Shown in pieces: positions 10,412-20,835 of a DNA stretch of 64,000 nucleotides. Under the pieces are notes generated by a model that ran no database searches, was not told where the DNA came from, and saw only the letters and a program-made list of their open reading frames with translations. Positions within the stretch are counted from its first letter, which is position 1; each line of letters begins with the position of its first letter. The DNA comes from Oleoguttula mirabilis (lineage: Eukaryota > Ascomycota > Dothideomycetes > Mycosphaerellales > Teratosphaeriaceae), in contig JAVFHQ010000031.1 of NCBI GenBank assembly GCA_035135055.1, positions 248,001-312,000 of the forward strand, read 5' to 3'. The translations under genes were made by a program, and so were the position numbers.

Positions 10412-12800
10412 AACACCAATGCTCTACGGTGTAGGCTCGAATGTCTGTGGGAACGGCTCGAGTAGGCATGGTGTCTGGCCCGCACGCAATGAGGGGACCT
10501 TGATGACACGCGGTTCATGGGCATCCCTCAGCGCTCCACCAAAGCTATTGAAAGTGCTGTCTGCCGGAGAATCGATATCCGGGCCCGCCATGATCTGGTT
10601 ACACCGTCAGCAATGTGGTCACGTCCCGGCATCTGAAGGCGCCTTACAGGCAATGTCGAGTCTTTCGGGAGCGATAGACCGCGCATGAACAGCACAGGGG
10701 GCCGCGGCGAGAGCCGCAACACGAGCTTGCCTCTAGTCGCTGAATGCCACAGACGTGATAGCTGCAAGTCGCGATCTGTGACGGATACCCCAAGTCGATT
10801 GAAGATCTGTGTTTCTGTAGCAGATGCAGGTCTGGAGTACTTCCGACTAAGCAGCCGCGAGACGTTCGGCACACGGGCCGCTTTCGGCTCATGGAACGAG
10901 CGAGGTGAATGTGTGTTGCTCCTCGTAGGAAATAGAAAGGCGTCACACTCCGTAGAGCATGCAGACAAACTCTGACCCGAACTTGCTTTCGATTGTATCG
11001 TCGTCGACGACCGCTACTTTACACGATAAATTCTGTTCGGTTGTTGGACCTGTGACTCGCTGATGGTGGATCCATGGTGGTTGCTAGGCGACCGCGTCAT
11101 GATGCTTTGGTTTAAGCTTCGTGTGTCCTGCATGAGCGGGGCCGGTGGAGCGGTATAGAGTCTTTGCACACGCGGCGACCGTGCCGTGGGCGGCTGACGC
11201 GGTATATCAGATATGCTGTGTCGCGGCACAGTCAGACAGTGCCGCATGGCATCTGTGCAAGATCTGAAGCGTTGCTGCCTTGTGGGCTCATGACGTTACT
11301 AGCATCCGTAGGATTGCTCTGCCACAAAGAGGACACATGCCTCCGTAGTCGCTTTGCCTGGCGACGATCAAACCACTGCGAGCGTAACGCAGCATCCTCA
11401 CCCTCCCATACGCCGTACCAACCTAACAGGCCAACCGCATGCGAAGAGCCACTGTTCTGCTGCATTGGAGGCAGGTCTTTGCCGCTGGCCAGAGCTGGAG
11501 GAGGCTGCCCTCTGACCGTGTGCTGCACCGAGTGCCCGGCAACGTGGTATGTCAGGGGCGACGTGGTAATCTTGCGCAGAGAGCCTTCAATCTATATCAT
11601 CGTATTCTCATTCGTATTTGGGGAGTCAAGGAGAAGCATCAGTCCTCCATAAGTGTGGGCATATACGGACTGATCACCACACAAACAAGGAAAGCTCAAC
11701 TGTCCCAGCGGCCCTAGCTCCCGCAGTCGATCAAAGGGTGGCGCTTGCAAACAAAGCAAACCTTCCTTACTTCGGGCCGGCAGGCAACCACTGCATCTGG
11801 GCCAAAGGCTGTAGATCGACCTCACCTACGGTATCCAAGCAACACTGGGTACCTCCACAGATCCAAGCCGTGCTAGGAGCGCCATGTACCATGCTAGGCG
11901 TCGTGAACCGTTCATGCGAAGGTCCAGTGGCCGAGGCAGAAATACCCAAACGGGTACTGCCTGCATGCTTTCGCCGCGGTCTATATCATCGTCAGAGCCG
12001 TCTCTAGCTGCGGTGACCTCGCGGACAGCGGACATATTACGTTTCTCCACAACAGGCTCACGCTTCGATCAACTTTCACAGGGAAAATCAACTGCATGCG
12101 TGAACAGATCACCTGCGTCCAGGCAAAGAAACCCCTCCCAGCTGACGTGAGTTCTTGTAATCTGTTCCAGCCCGGGGACGAGGAAATCTAGTACGTCGGT
12201 AGAAAGCCAAGGACGATACAGCTATCCGACGAGTCTTCTCACATGCAACGAGGTCTCAGGGTTGATGCAGTCCCCAGTTGAGTTTCAATGTGGCGCGATC
12301 GGGCTTCGTCGCAGAAAACCCTCTCCACTGCATAAGAAGGGCTGCCGGTCTATGCATGTGAGGTGTTGCCATCGCAGAGATGGCCAGTGGGCAAAAGTCA
12401 CTCCTCGACGAAGACTAGCAAATGGTAATGGAGGTGAAGATGAGATCGGCTTGGTGTATTATGTCATGAAGTCCCTGGCCGGCGGCCGCGGGCGGCCGGG
12501 TAGGCTCGACGGCGCCGTAGGGTAGGCCCGGTAGGGCAGAGTCCAGAGTCTAGACAAACCTAATGTCTCCGATCTGTCGGCGTCTAGTCTTTAGACCCTT
12601 TTTCGTTGGACCTGCGCTTCCGCCATGGGTGCCTCTGCTTCTCTGCCCGAGGCCGAGGGGCCAACAGAGTCTAAATCACGCTGTAGAGAACGCGCACCTG
12701 GAGTCATTTCGGCGTGTGGGAAGGGAGGCGGTATATTCACGACAACAGGACCAGAGGGAAACCCGGACCAGACGGTTCATGAGCTGGCTGAGCCTGAGCA
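10412..12800. other. No gene supported
   Basis: A 2.4-kb stretch with many short overlapping frames on both strands and nothing family-like. It should hold the promoters of the minus-strand unknown gene (ending near 10.4 kb) and of the histidine kinase (start 12801). GC-rich direct repeats occur near 12480-12540. Confidence 0.45.
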
Positions 12801-15800
12801 ATGGACAGGGAGCGCTTCTTAGAGCTACCTGCTGAACTGCGAACGCTGGTGGGCTTCTTGGAGGATGATGGTCGACCGAGCGCGATACTGGACGTGCGGA
12901 GGCATAAGACAGACAGAGCAGATGTCTCATACCGAAATGCTGCGTTTGAGCGACTGGAGCTCACTCGGAATGGCGAGGCGAAGCTGCTAGAAGAGGTGGC
13001 ACATGCGCAGCAACACGGAAAATCGACATCGCATCGGGCAAACGTGGACGGCAGGTTGTGGAGATACGCATGGGTTGGGGAAGGATGGGCGACTGTGGTG
13101 TGCGCTGAACAGCAGCATGTCGCCACGGACGGAGTCTTGGGCGGCCCCGCACAGCCAAATGGCATCGGACTAATCAAACAGGACACCGGAGATTCCGATA
13201 GTGGTTGGTCGACCGAGGATACAAGCAGGAGGACGAGCAGAAGTGGTGACCCTAAGGGACTTCTAGACTGGACTCGCTTCGAAGTGCCCGGACTCTCTCC
13301 TTACATCAAGTTTGTCCGTGATTTTGACTGGTCCTCTACCGGAGTCGGCCCAATGGAGTCATGGCCCATCCAGCTGCGCCAGTGCGTGCTTTCCACAATG
13401 AAAAGCCCGCACCCGCGCTGTGTCATTTGGGGCGAAGAACAAACGTTCATCTATAACGAGCCTGCAGCTCCGATGTTCGGGACAAAGCACCCGGGATGCC
13501 TGGGAAGGCCACTCGCGGTAGCATTCGCGGAATTGTACGAGCAGGTGAACGCGCTATTTGTCGCTGCCTTCGCTGGCCAGATGATCAACTTGTACAGACT
13601 GCCGTTGACCATGGAGCGCGGTGCGATGCCGGAGGAGACATACTGGGACTTTACGCTACTCCCAATCGTTGGGCCTGACGGATGGAGTGTGGGTGTGAGT
13701 GAGGAGTTGATGGAGTGTACACAAATCGTGCGAGGCGAACGACGACGGTCTTTCGCGCACAAGTTCCGCGAACACCTACGCCCGGCGAGTACAATGAGCG
13801 ATCTCTGGTCGCGTGTGCTTGGCGGCCTCGAGCCAGCAACCGAAGACTTTCCGTCTGTCATGGTATATGCTGTCGTAGACGACGAGCCTGACAGCAGATT
13901 GGAGAGCACAAAAGTCAGCTCCAGCTCTGGCAATACCAAGAAGTGTGTGCTTGCAGGGACCATTGGTGTAGCGTCCGACAATGTCGGTGCAGTACAGACA
14001 TTCGGCCTGTCGGAACACCTTGAGACCGACGTTGGCATTGCCAATCCATGTTTGCAAGCCTGGGAGACGCGGAAAGCTGTCGTGCTGAGTAGCAAAGATG
14101 GCACGCTTCCAGCATCGTTAACCACCGCTAATGCCAAACGCGGCTACGGAGATGAGCTTCATCAAGCCGTGGTACTGCCCATCACTTCCCTTGGGAACGT
14201 GAATAGCGAACTCCTGGGGATCCTGGTTCTAGGGCTCAATCCCAGATGCCCCTACGATCAAGAGTACAGTGCATGGGTACTCCTCCTTGCGGAATTGGTG
14301 GAGAAGACTGCCGTCCTGATCTCGTTGCCAGAAGAGCAGCGTCGGGCCAAGCAGTCGGCGGACGATACGAACAGTGCGCTGGTCCAGCGACTGCGTATTA
14401 CTACCTTGCAAGCCGAGCGAAGCGATGCCCGGTTCGTTCGAATGGCCAACTCTGCGCCGACCGGCATGTATATGTTCGACCACGAGGGCACTTCGATCCA
14501 CGTGAACGATGCATACTTGGACATGATTGGTCAGACGAGGGAACAGCACGATACCATGACGCCGGCTACGTCTTCGTGGGACGAGACTGTGCACCCAGAC
14601 GACATGCACTTGTTTCTCGGAGCGTGGAAGTCGCTGGTTGAGCAGAAGGGGCCTGTCACTTGCGAGTATCGCCTCAAAAGGCCTTGGAGGTCAACAGACC
14701 CGTCTACTGGCCACGAGATCACCGGAGAGACCTGGCTGCTGGCGAGCGCCGTTCCCGAGCTCGATGATGCCGGCGAGGTGTCAACCGTGCAAGGCTGGCT
14801 TACGGATATCTCGCACCGCAAATTCTCGGAAAAGCTGCTCGCTCAGAGGCTAGATGATGCTCTGGAGCACAAGCGGCAGACGGAGAACTTCATAGATATG
14901 GTTTCCCACGAGATGCGCAACCCCCTGAGCGCCATTCTGCAGAGTGCGGATTCGGTAATCGTGACGCTGGATGCTGCCGGTATGCCAATCTTGCATGAGG
15001 CTATGACGCTGTCACACGACGCTGCGGAGGAGATCGTAGATGCAGCGCAGACCATCATCCTGTGTGGTCAGCATCAGAAGCGCATAGTCGATGACATACT
15101 CACCCTCTCCAAGCTTGATGCCAGTCTTCTGGTGATTACGCCGGACAAGGTGCAGCCACCGGAACTGGTGAAGCGAGCGATGAAAATGTACGAGTCGGAG
15201 ATGGCTCGTGCCGACATCACTGCCAAGCTCTGCATCGAGCCCTCGTACACCGAGCTGGACATCGACTGGGTCATACTCGACTCTAGCCGCCTGCTACAGG
15301 TCATTATCAACCTCTTGACGAATGCTATCAAGTTCACACAGTACTCGGACACGCGCGAGATCACCATTTGGGTGGGCGCATCGTACGAAAAGCCGACGGG
15401 AAAGCACCACAAGGTTGCCTTTATACCTGTGCGCCAATCCGGGCAAACCCCAACGTTCTCGGCCGCCTGGGGTACGGGTGAAGACCTTTTCTTGCAGATT
15501 GCGGTCACGGACACAGGCCGTGGCCTGACCGAAGACGAAACACGATTGCTCTTCCAGCGCTTTGCACAGGCGAGCCCGAAGACCTACAAGCAATATGGCG
15601 GCTCCGGGCTGGGTCTGTTCATCAGCAGGGAGCTGAGTGAGCTACAAGGAGGCCAGATTGGCGTCTCGAGTGTTGGGGGCAAAACGACGTTCACTTTCTT
15701 CGTCAAGGTGAAGCGTTTTGTACCCACGACGTGCGACCATCCGATCAGGGCCCCTCTACCGACGGCAGCGTATCAGCTAGCAGCGGCCACCGACCAGGCA

Positions 15801-16331
15801 TCGAAGCCGCCTAACCACGCGGAAGCGATGGTCCAAGATCCCGGGACCACAGCGCAGGCACCTACACCAGAGACTGTGCGGAAGGCGTCTGTGGTCGAGG
15901 ACTTGAAAGGCAAGCTTCACGTGCTGATCGTGGAGGATAACCACATCAACCAGAAGGTCATGTCCCAACAGCTCCGAAGAGCTGGCTGCATCGTGCACGT
16001 CGCCAACCACGGCGGCGAGTGCCTCAGCTTCCTCGAGAAGTCGACATTCTGCGGCGCTTCCGTCCCATTGTCTATCATCCTACTCGACCTGGAGATGCCG
16101 ACTATGGATGGCCTGACTTGCATACGACATATACGCAAGCGGCAGGCCGAGGGCAAGATCAACGGCCATGTGCCCGTCATTGCAATCACCGCAAACGCGC
16201 GGTCCGAGCAGATCTCGACTGCCATGGAAGCAGGCATGGACCGGGTCGTGACCAAGCCGTTTAGGATTCCGGAGCTGGTGCCGCAGATGCAGGCGCTCGT
16301 CGAGGAGACCTCCAGCCGGACCGAGCCCTGA
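12801..16331 (+). CDS. Hybrid sensor histidine kinase
   Basis: Intronless, 1176 aa. It autophosphorylates a histidine in response to a signal and passes the phosphate to its own receiver Asp, then in fungi usually through an HPt protein to Skn7/Ssk1-type regulators. Visible domains: a PAS-like N-terminus (~10-110); a second sensor segment with the FDWSSTGVGPMESWP signature (~174-300); a GAF-like region (~310-525); a clear PAS domain (~542-680); HisKA with SHEMRNPL, phospho-His at 703; HATPase_c with the N box (NLLTNAIKF, Asn841), DTGRGL (Asp904) and GGSGLGLF (934-941); and a C-terminal receiver with VEDN, the phospho-acceptor Asp1096 in LLDLEMP and the conserved TKPF Lys. All catalytic residues are present. 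No transmembrane helix is evident, so it is probably cytosolic. The fungal class (I-XI) cannot be fixed by eye. Confidence 0.93.
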   Translation: MDRERFLELPAELRTLVGFLEDDGRPSAILDVRRHKTDRADVSYRNAAFERLELTRNGEAKLLEEVAHAQQHGKSTSHRANVDGRLWRYAWVGEGWATVVCAEQQHVATDGVLGGPAQPNGIGLIKQDTGDSDSGWSTEDTSRRTSRSGDPKGLLDWTRFEVPGLSPYIKFVRDFDWSSTGVGPMESWPIQLRQCVLSTMKSPHPRCVIWGEEQTFIYNEPAAPMFGTKHPGCLGRPLAVAFAELYEQVNALFVAAFAGQMINLYRLPLTMERGAMPEETYWDFTLLPIVGPDGWSVGVSEELMECTQIVRGERRRSFAHKFREHLRPASTMSDLWSRVLGGLEPATEDFPSVMVYAVVDDEPDSRLESTKVSSSSGNTKKCVLAGTIGVASDNVGAVQTFGLSEHLETDVGIANPCLQAWETRKAVVLSSKDGTLPASLTTANAKRGYGDELHQAVVLPITSLGNVNSELLGILVLGLNPRCPYDQEYSAWVLLLAELVEKTAVLISLPEEQRRAKQSADDTNSALVQRLRITTLQAERSDARFVRMANSAPTGMYMFDHEGTSIHVNDAYLDMIGQTREQHDTMTPATSSWDETVHPDDMHLFLGAWKSLVEQKGPVTCEYRLKRPWRSTDPSTGHEITGETWLLASAVPELDDAGEVSTVQGWLTDISHRKFSEKLLAQRLDDALEHKRQTENFIDMVSHEMRNPLSAILQSADSVIVTLDAAGMPILHEAMTLSHDAAEEIVDAAQTIILCGQHQKRIVDDILTLSKLDASLLVITPDKVQPPELVKRAMKMYESEMARADITAKLCIEPSYTELDIDWVILDSSRLLQVIINLLTNAIKFTQYSDTREITIWVGASYEKPTGKHHKVAFIPVRQSGQTPTFSAAWGTGEDLFLQIAVTDTGRGLTEDETRLLFQRFAQASPKTYKQYGGSGLGLFISRELSELQGGQIGVSSVGGKTTFTFFVKVKRFVPTTCDHPIRAPLPTAAYQLAAATDQASKPPNHAEAMVQDPGTTAQAPTPETVRKASVVEDLKGKLHVLIVEDNHINQKVMSQQLRRAGCIVHVANHGGECLSFLEKSTFCGASVPLSIILLDLEMPTMDGLTCIRHIRKRQAEGKINGHVPVIAITANARSEQISTAMEAGMDRVVTKPFRIPELVPQMQALVEETSSRTEP

Positions 16332-18867
16332 GCGAGTCCAGCGATGCTGCTGCACGCATCGAAGCCACTATCCACCAACATCGAGACTCCACCAGGGCAC
16401 GCATTAACACCCGGCCACGGGTCTGCAAAAGACACCATATCTGTTCTCGCCGCGCTGCGTTGCATCGCGGCTTATCACTCATGTATGCGCAGCGCACTCT
16501 GGGATGGCGGACAGGACCGCCGGGCTAGTGCAAGTACCGCTACAAAACGGCCCATCGGCCAGGCTCTGCCTCCTAGTGTGGCTACTCGTAACGCTACAGG
16601 GTATATGAACCTGCCCAAACGCCTTCGACACACAGCATCGCCGGCATGCCCCCTTTAATCAAGACCCAATGCACTATTCATCCGTGGTAACGCCAACGCA
16701 CCCTCCCGACCCCTCCGCACATCACACGAATGCAACAAGCCGACGGATCCGAGGATCAGCAATGCGTATTGTGCACGCCATCTCCGAGCAGCCGACTCCC
16801 AGTCGCTATCGGCCCTTGGCACTTGACGCTTGACCGAGGCCGCGACACGACCTCATCCTCGCCCCCTCGACCGCGCAACGCCTGTAGACCACCTCCAAGA
16901 CGCCATCTATAGCAGCTCCGAGATGTCGCCGTTCTTCCCGAAAGGTGCCCTCTCACATCTGCCGCCAAGGCGATCGCGTGCTGAAGTGGTAGTCGTACCA
17001 CGCCCTCACATCCTTCCAGCGTAGCGAGCTGGGCAGGAGATGGCCTTCCGAGATGCGCGCACGAGGCATGTTGGCGGTCTGGTGGGTATGTGCTCCGGTG
17101 CTGCTCGTTCTACTGCGGGAAGGCACAATGTTGCGACTCTGGTAACGCGCTTGCTTGACAGCAGTGTCAGCCGGATATGGGCAACGTTTCCGCTGGGACA
17201 GGTGTTCTACCTTGCAAATGCGCCACCTAGTTACGTGTGTGCGAGTCGTGCCGTCGAAGGAAGCTCTTGCAGCCTTGCTAGTTGTCGGTACTCTGTCTTG
17301 TAACCGCAATGCTACATTGGTCACACAGAAGGGTGGGTTGCTTCAGCAGAAGGTGTGGCATAGATCTATAAGGACGATACCCTTTGTGACCTCAGGCGGA
17401 CAGGGCGGCCATGTAGGATATAGGAGGCAATGTCCACAGGGGATCTATCTGCGACTGTGCGACACGCACACATGCAGGGTCAAGCATTACGATCGGCCGG
17501 TTGCCCAAGAAGTCGTGACGCAATCTTGTTGCGAGACCTGTTCGCAGTTCTTCGAGAGGCTCCGGACCTGTAGAGATCGTTGTGTTGGATCTGCTATCGA
17601 ACAATCAAAGCATCCTCCCTGGCTCCCGAGGCATCATGCGTAGAATCCAGGTACGCATGATCCGTAAGCGCGGCATGCACGACTGGGACGGAGAACAAGA
17701 TAAATCAAATGACTGCGCGACTGCGACCTCAGCCCCAAGGTACGACAATCTCCCGACTTCCCAAGCCGTGCGTGGAAAGTGACCTGTAATGATTGAGAGA
17801 AGCTCCAACTTCCAACCACCAGTGACCAACAAGCATCAAGAAATGTGCGCGATCGGGCGTTCCACAGCCGTTTCCTGTCAATCGGGGCCTTGTCTGGGGT
17901 GAAGGTGAAGGCCCAGTGGGGGCAACGACCGAGGTTCCTGATTACAACATTGCCACTGTGCGCATCCGCATCGAGCTTCCTTGCCTATCGATCATCGAAC
18001 GCGGGTGTTGCCTCTCAACTTTCCTCGTGACACGGTGACAAGTCATAAGACTGAAGTGTCAAAGTGCTGTCGTGACGTTCCATCAATCGTTCACCGGGCT
18101 GTACTTTGTTGGAACTTGGCAATTGGACGAAGATCTAGATCTCTGTGCGGAGGTACGATCGGCGGGGCGCGGGTATCTGCGGGGCACGACCCACGAGGCT
18201 TCCCGTCACGGTAACCCCGGAATAGATAAGGTACCGCATTTTGATTATGATCATCTCATCACAACGACGTACGGCAACGTGTTTGTGTGTCGCCTGCGTG
18301 AACAGCTCGAGCAACAACTATGACGGTCAGTGAACAGCGAAATCGCCACCAGAGACCGCTGGCCCAGCACGAGCAAATGTTTAGGAAGTGCGATCATCGA
18401 TGATGGACAGGACAGTTCGCGGCGCACGCGTCTAACCGTCATCGACCCAGCCTTCCGCAATTGGAACTCTAAAAGGACGGCTGTCGCTGGCTCGCTGCAC
18501 AACTTGACCACTCACAGCGCCCCTTATGCAAGGATTGCGACTGCGATGGGAAGCGTGGTATACGGCGGGCATGGGTGCCACCGGCTCTCCACCAAATGCC
18601 CCCAACCACAAGCGTGATGGCGCGGTAGTCACCACTCCACCTGCCTCTGCAGTTTCAGTGACCGGAAACAAGCACTCTCTGCCTGGCAATCACGCTCTGG
18701 GGCACCCAATGGTGACTAACGCTTGAGGTTTGCTCGTCACTTGCTGCGTTGCTTGTACCACACTATCTTAGAGAGTCTTGAGCCTTTCGTACGTCGTCCG
18801 TTGGCAGTCTTCCGCGAAAGCAGGCTCCCACTACGCGGATCATCGTTATTCTTCGCAGGTGGTGATA
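16332..18867. other. No gene supported
   Basis: A 2.5-kb stretch after the kinase. Frames here are short, overlap on both strands and lack family-like sequence. No RNA gene or transposon end recognised. Confidence 0.45.
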
Positions 18868-20250
18868 ATGTCTAACTATCCATCGCCCTCCGAGGTCAGT
18901 CATTCCGCCAGCACGAAACAATCGAGACCATACGCATGGCAGCCCACTGACATTCGCTGGCAGGTCGCGGCCAAGCATGGCACGCCATATCCGCCGCAGG
19001 AGCAGGCTCTCGGCCTCACGCCCTCCGTCATGCCAGACGTGCCCATCTGCGCCGTCTTCCTCTTCCTCTTCGTCCTGGCCGGCGCCGGGCACATGACGCT
19101 CTTCCGGCTCAACCTGGCCAAAGGCAAGAAGTTCATCATCAGCGGCATGATGTTCGGCTTCTGCTTCACCCGCATCATGGCCAACGCCCTGCGCATCGCC
19201 TGGTCCTGCTACCCCGACAGCGTCAAACTCGGCATCGCCGCCATGGTCTTCGTGTACGCCGGCATCATCCTCCTCTTCATCGCCAACCTCTTCTTCACCC
19301 AGCGCATCGTGCGCTCGCAGCACCCGCACTTCGGCTGGACCAAGCCCTTCTCCATCGCCCTGCCGGTCCTGCTGGTCATCATCATCGGAAGCATCCTGGC
19401 ATTAATAGTGGGAGTCATCTTGTCCTTCTACACCCTCAACCAGAAGACCCTGACCCGCATCCGCGACATCCAACTCTACGGCGAGACCCTCTACGCCGTC
19501 GTCGCCTTCCTACCCATCCCCATCGTCATCACCTCGGCCCTCGCCCGCCGGCACCCGAGCATCCGCAACAACGAGGCCATCGACAAGTTCGGCTCGGGCA
19601 CCATGCGCGCCAAGATCGCCCTCGTCCTCGTCTCCGCCACCTTCCTCTGCCTCGGCGCCTCCTGGCGCGCCGCCACTCTCTGGCTGCCCGCGGAAGACTC
19701 CACCAACCCTGTGCACCCCTGGTACTTCCACAAAGAATTCTTCTACGTCTTCGACTTCACCATCGAAATCTGCGTCATCCTCTCCTGGCTCGCACTGCGC
19801 ATCGACCAGCGCTTCTTCATCCCCAACGGCGCCCAGGGCCCCTTCTCCTACGCCGGCGGCTTCACCTTCGCCGGCGAGCCGGGCAACGAGAAGATCGCCC
19901 TCGGCACCCGCGACAGCATGCGCCACCTCACGGGCTCGCAGGCGTCGGGCTTCGGCAACGGCAGCCGCGTCTCGTGGGGCGGCAGCCGCAACTCCATGGC
20001 GCGCGAGAGCCGCGTCTCGTGGGGCGGCATTTCGCGCGACGACGTCACCATGGGCATCGGCGAGGATGGCTACCAGACGCTGCCGTACCCGGGCTTCGAG
20101 CAAGACGAGATACAGGGCGCGACGGCGGCAGATGTGGGCGTCGAGGGCGCCGAGGCGGAGATGGGGTGGGACCCGAAGAGTGGACGGTGGGCGCTGCGGC
20201 CGCTGTCGCATCTGCCCACGAGACCCCTGAGCACGCAGTCTGGCGTCTAG
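18868..20250 (+). CDS. DUF3112-type seven-helix membrane protein
   Basis: 460 aa from the ATG at 18868; the frame is open upstream to a TTG, but the sequence before this ATG is not protein-like. Seven hydrophobic segments lie at about 60-78, 89-112, 120-144, 160-188, 209-228, 246-270 and 288-310, followed by a ~150-residue Gly/Ser-rich cytosolic-looking tail with two copies of a VSWGG motif. The motifs TLFRLN, FGFCFTR and the final DQRFF-P after helix seven fit the fungal DUF3112 family, often labelled family-C-like GPCR. Ligand and partner are unknown. Codon use is strongly C-ending, suggesting good expression. Single exon. Confidence 0.85.
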   Translation: MSNYPSPSEVSHSASTKQSRPYAWQPTDIRWQVAAKHGTPYPPQEQALGLTPSVMPDVPICAVFLFLFVLAGAGHMTLFRLNLAKGKKFIISGMMFGFCFTRIMANALRIAWSCYPDSVKLGIAAMVFVYAGIILLFIANLFFTQRIVRSQHPHFGWTKPFSIALPVLLVIIIGSILALIVGVILSFYTLNQKTLTRIRDIQLYGETLYAVVAFLPIPIVITSALARRHPSIRNNEAIDKFGSGTMRAKIALVLVSATFLCLGASWRAATLWLPAEDSTNPVHPWYFHKEFFYVFDFTIEICVILSWLALRIDQRFFIPNGAQGPFSYAGGFTFAGEPGNEKIALGTRDSMRHLTGSQASGFGNGSRVSWGGSRNSMARESRVSWGGISRDDVTMGIGEDGYQTLPYPGFEQDEIQGATAADVGVEGAEAEMGWDPKSGRWALRPLSHLPTRPLSTQSGV

Positions 20251-20835
20251 GAGATGTACGGACAGTTCGTGCTTGCGCTTCTCGCGGCCATGTTGGCCCA
20301 GGTGGGCAGGTCAGGCTTTCGACACACCAGGCTTGGGCCGTAAAAACTTGCGGGTTCTTGTATTATTGGGTAGCGACACAGGCGCTGGGCGATTGGAGTT
20401 GTTGGGGCTTGTACAGGCATTGGGTTGGTTTGGCATAGACTGGGACTGGTGTGGCGTGGTCTCGACGATACCATGATATACGTCCTTACCTACTATTGTG
20501 CAACTCATTGAACAGTCAAAAGGCCTCAAAGCGCGCGCCTCTCACGCCGCTCCGTATCGCTTGCCTTCTGCGAAGCATGGGCCGCCCTGTCTCTTAGCGT
20601 GGGAACACGGTTGGAGTAGCAGCTCGCAGACTCTGACCCGCGCGGTGCTTTGCTGGCCGCGCTAAAGAGCTCTATGAGCCTCTTTTTGCTGATCGGATTG
20701 GCCGTAACAGCACCGCAGGCCACGGCTCATGATTGCCAGGCTACGAGGTAGGACGGACGGAGCACCAGTGCGCAATGCTGAGCTCGAGAGGTCGCAGCTG
20801 GCTGGGAAAACACAAACGGTACCTGGGATAGTATC
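20251..20835. other. Intergenic between convergent genes
   Basis: 585 bases between the stops of the DUF3112 gene and the acyltransferase gene; it should hold both 3' UTRs. No other feature seen. Confidence 0.6.

Noticed and set aside
10528..10968. 146-aa minus-strand ORF as upstream exon of the 690-aa gene
   Set aside because: It starts at TTG, has no family-like sequence, and I found no convincing in-phase splice pair to the 10411 start.
19510..20211. 233-aa minus-strand ORF across the DUF3112 gene
   Set aside because: It is antisense to a clear membrane-protein gene with C-ending codons, which creates long open antisense frames rich in Ala/Glu/Gly. No family features.
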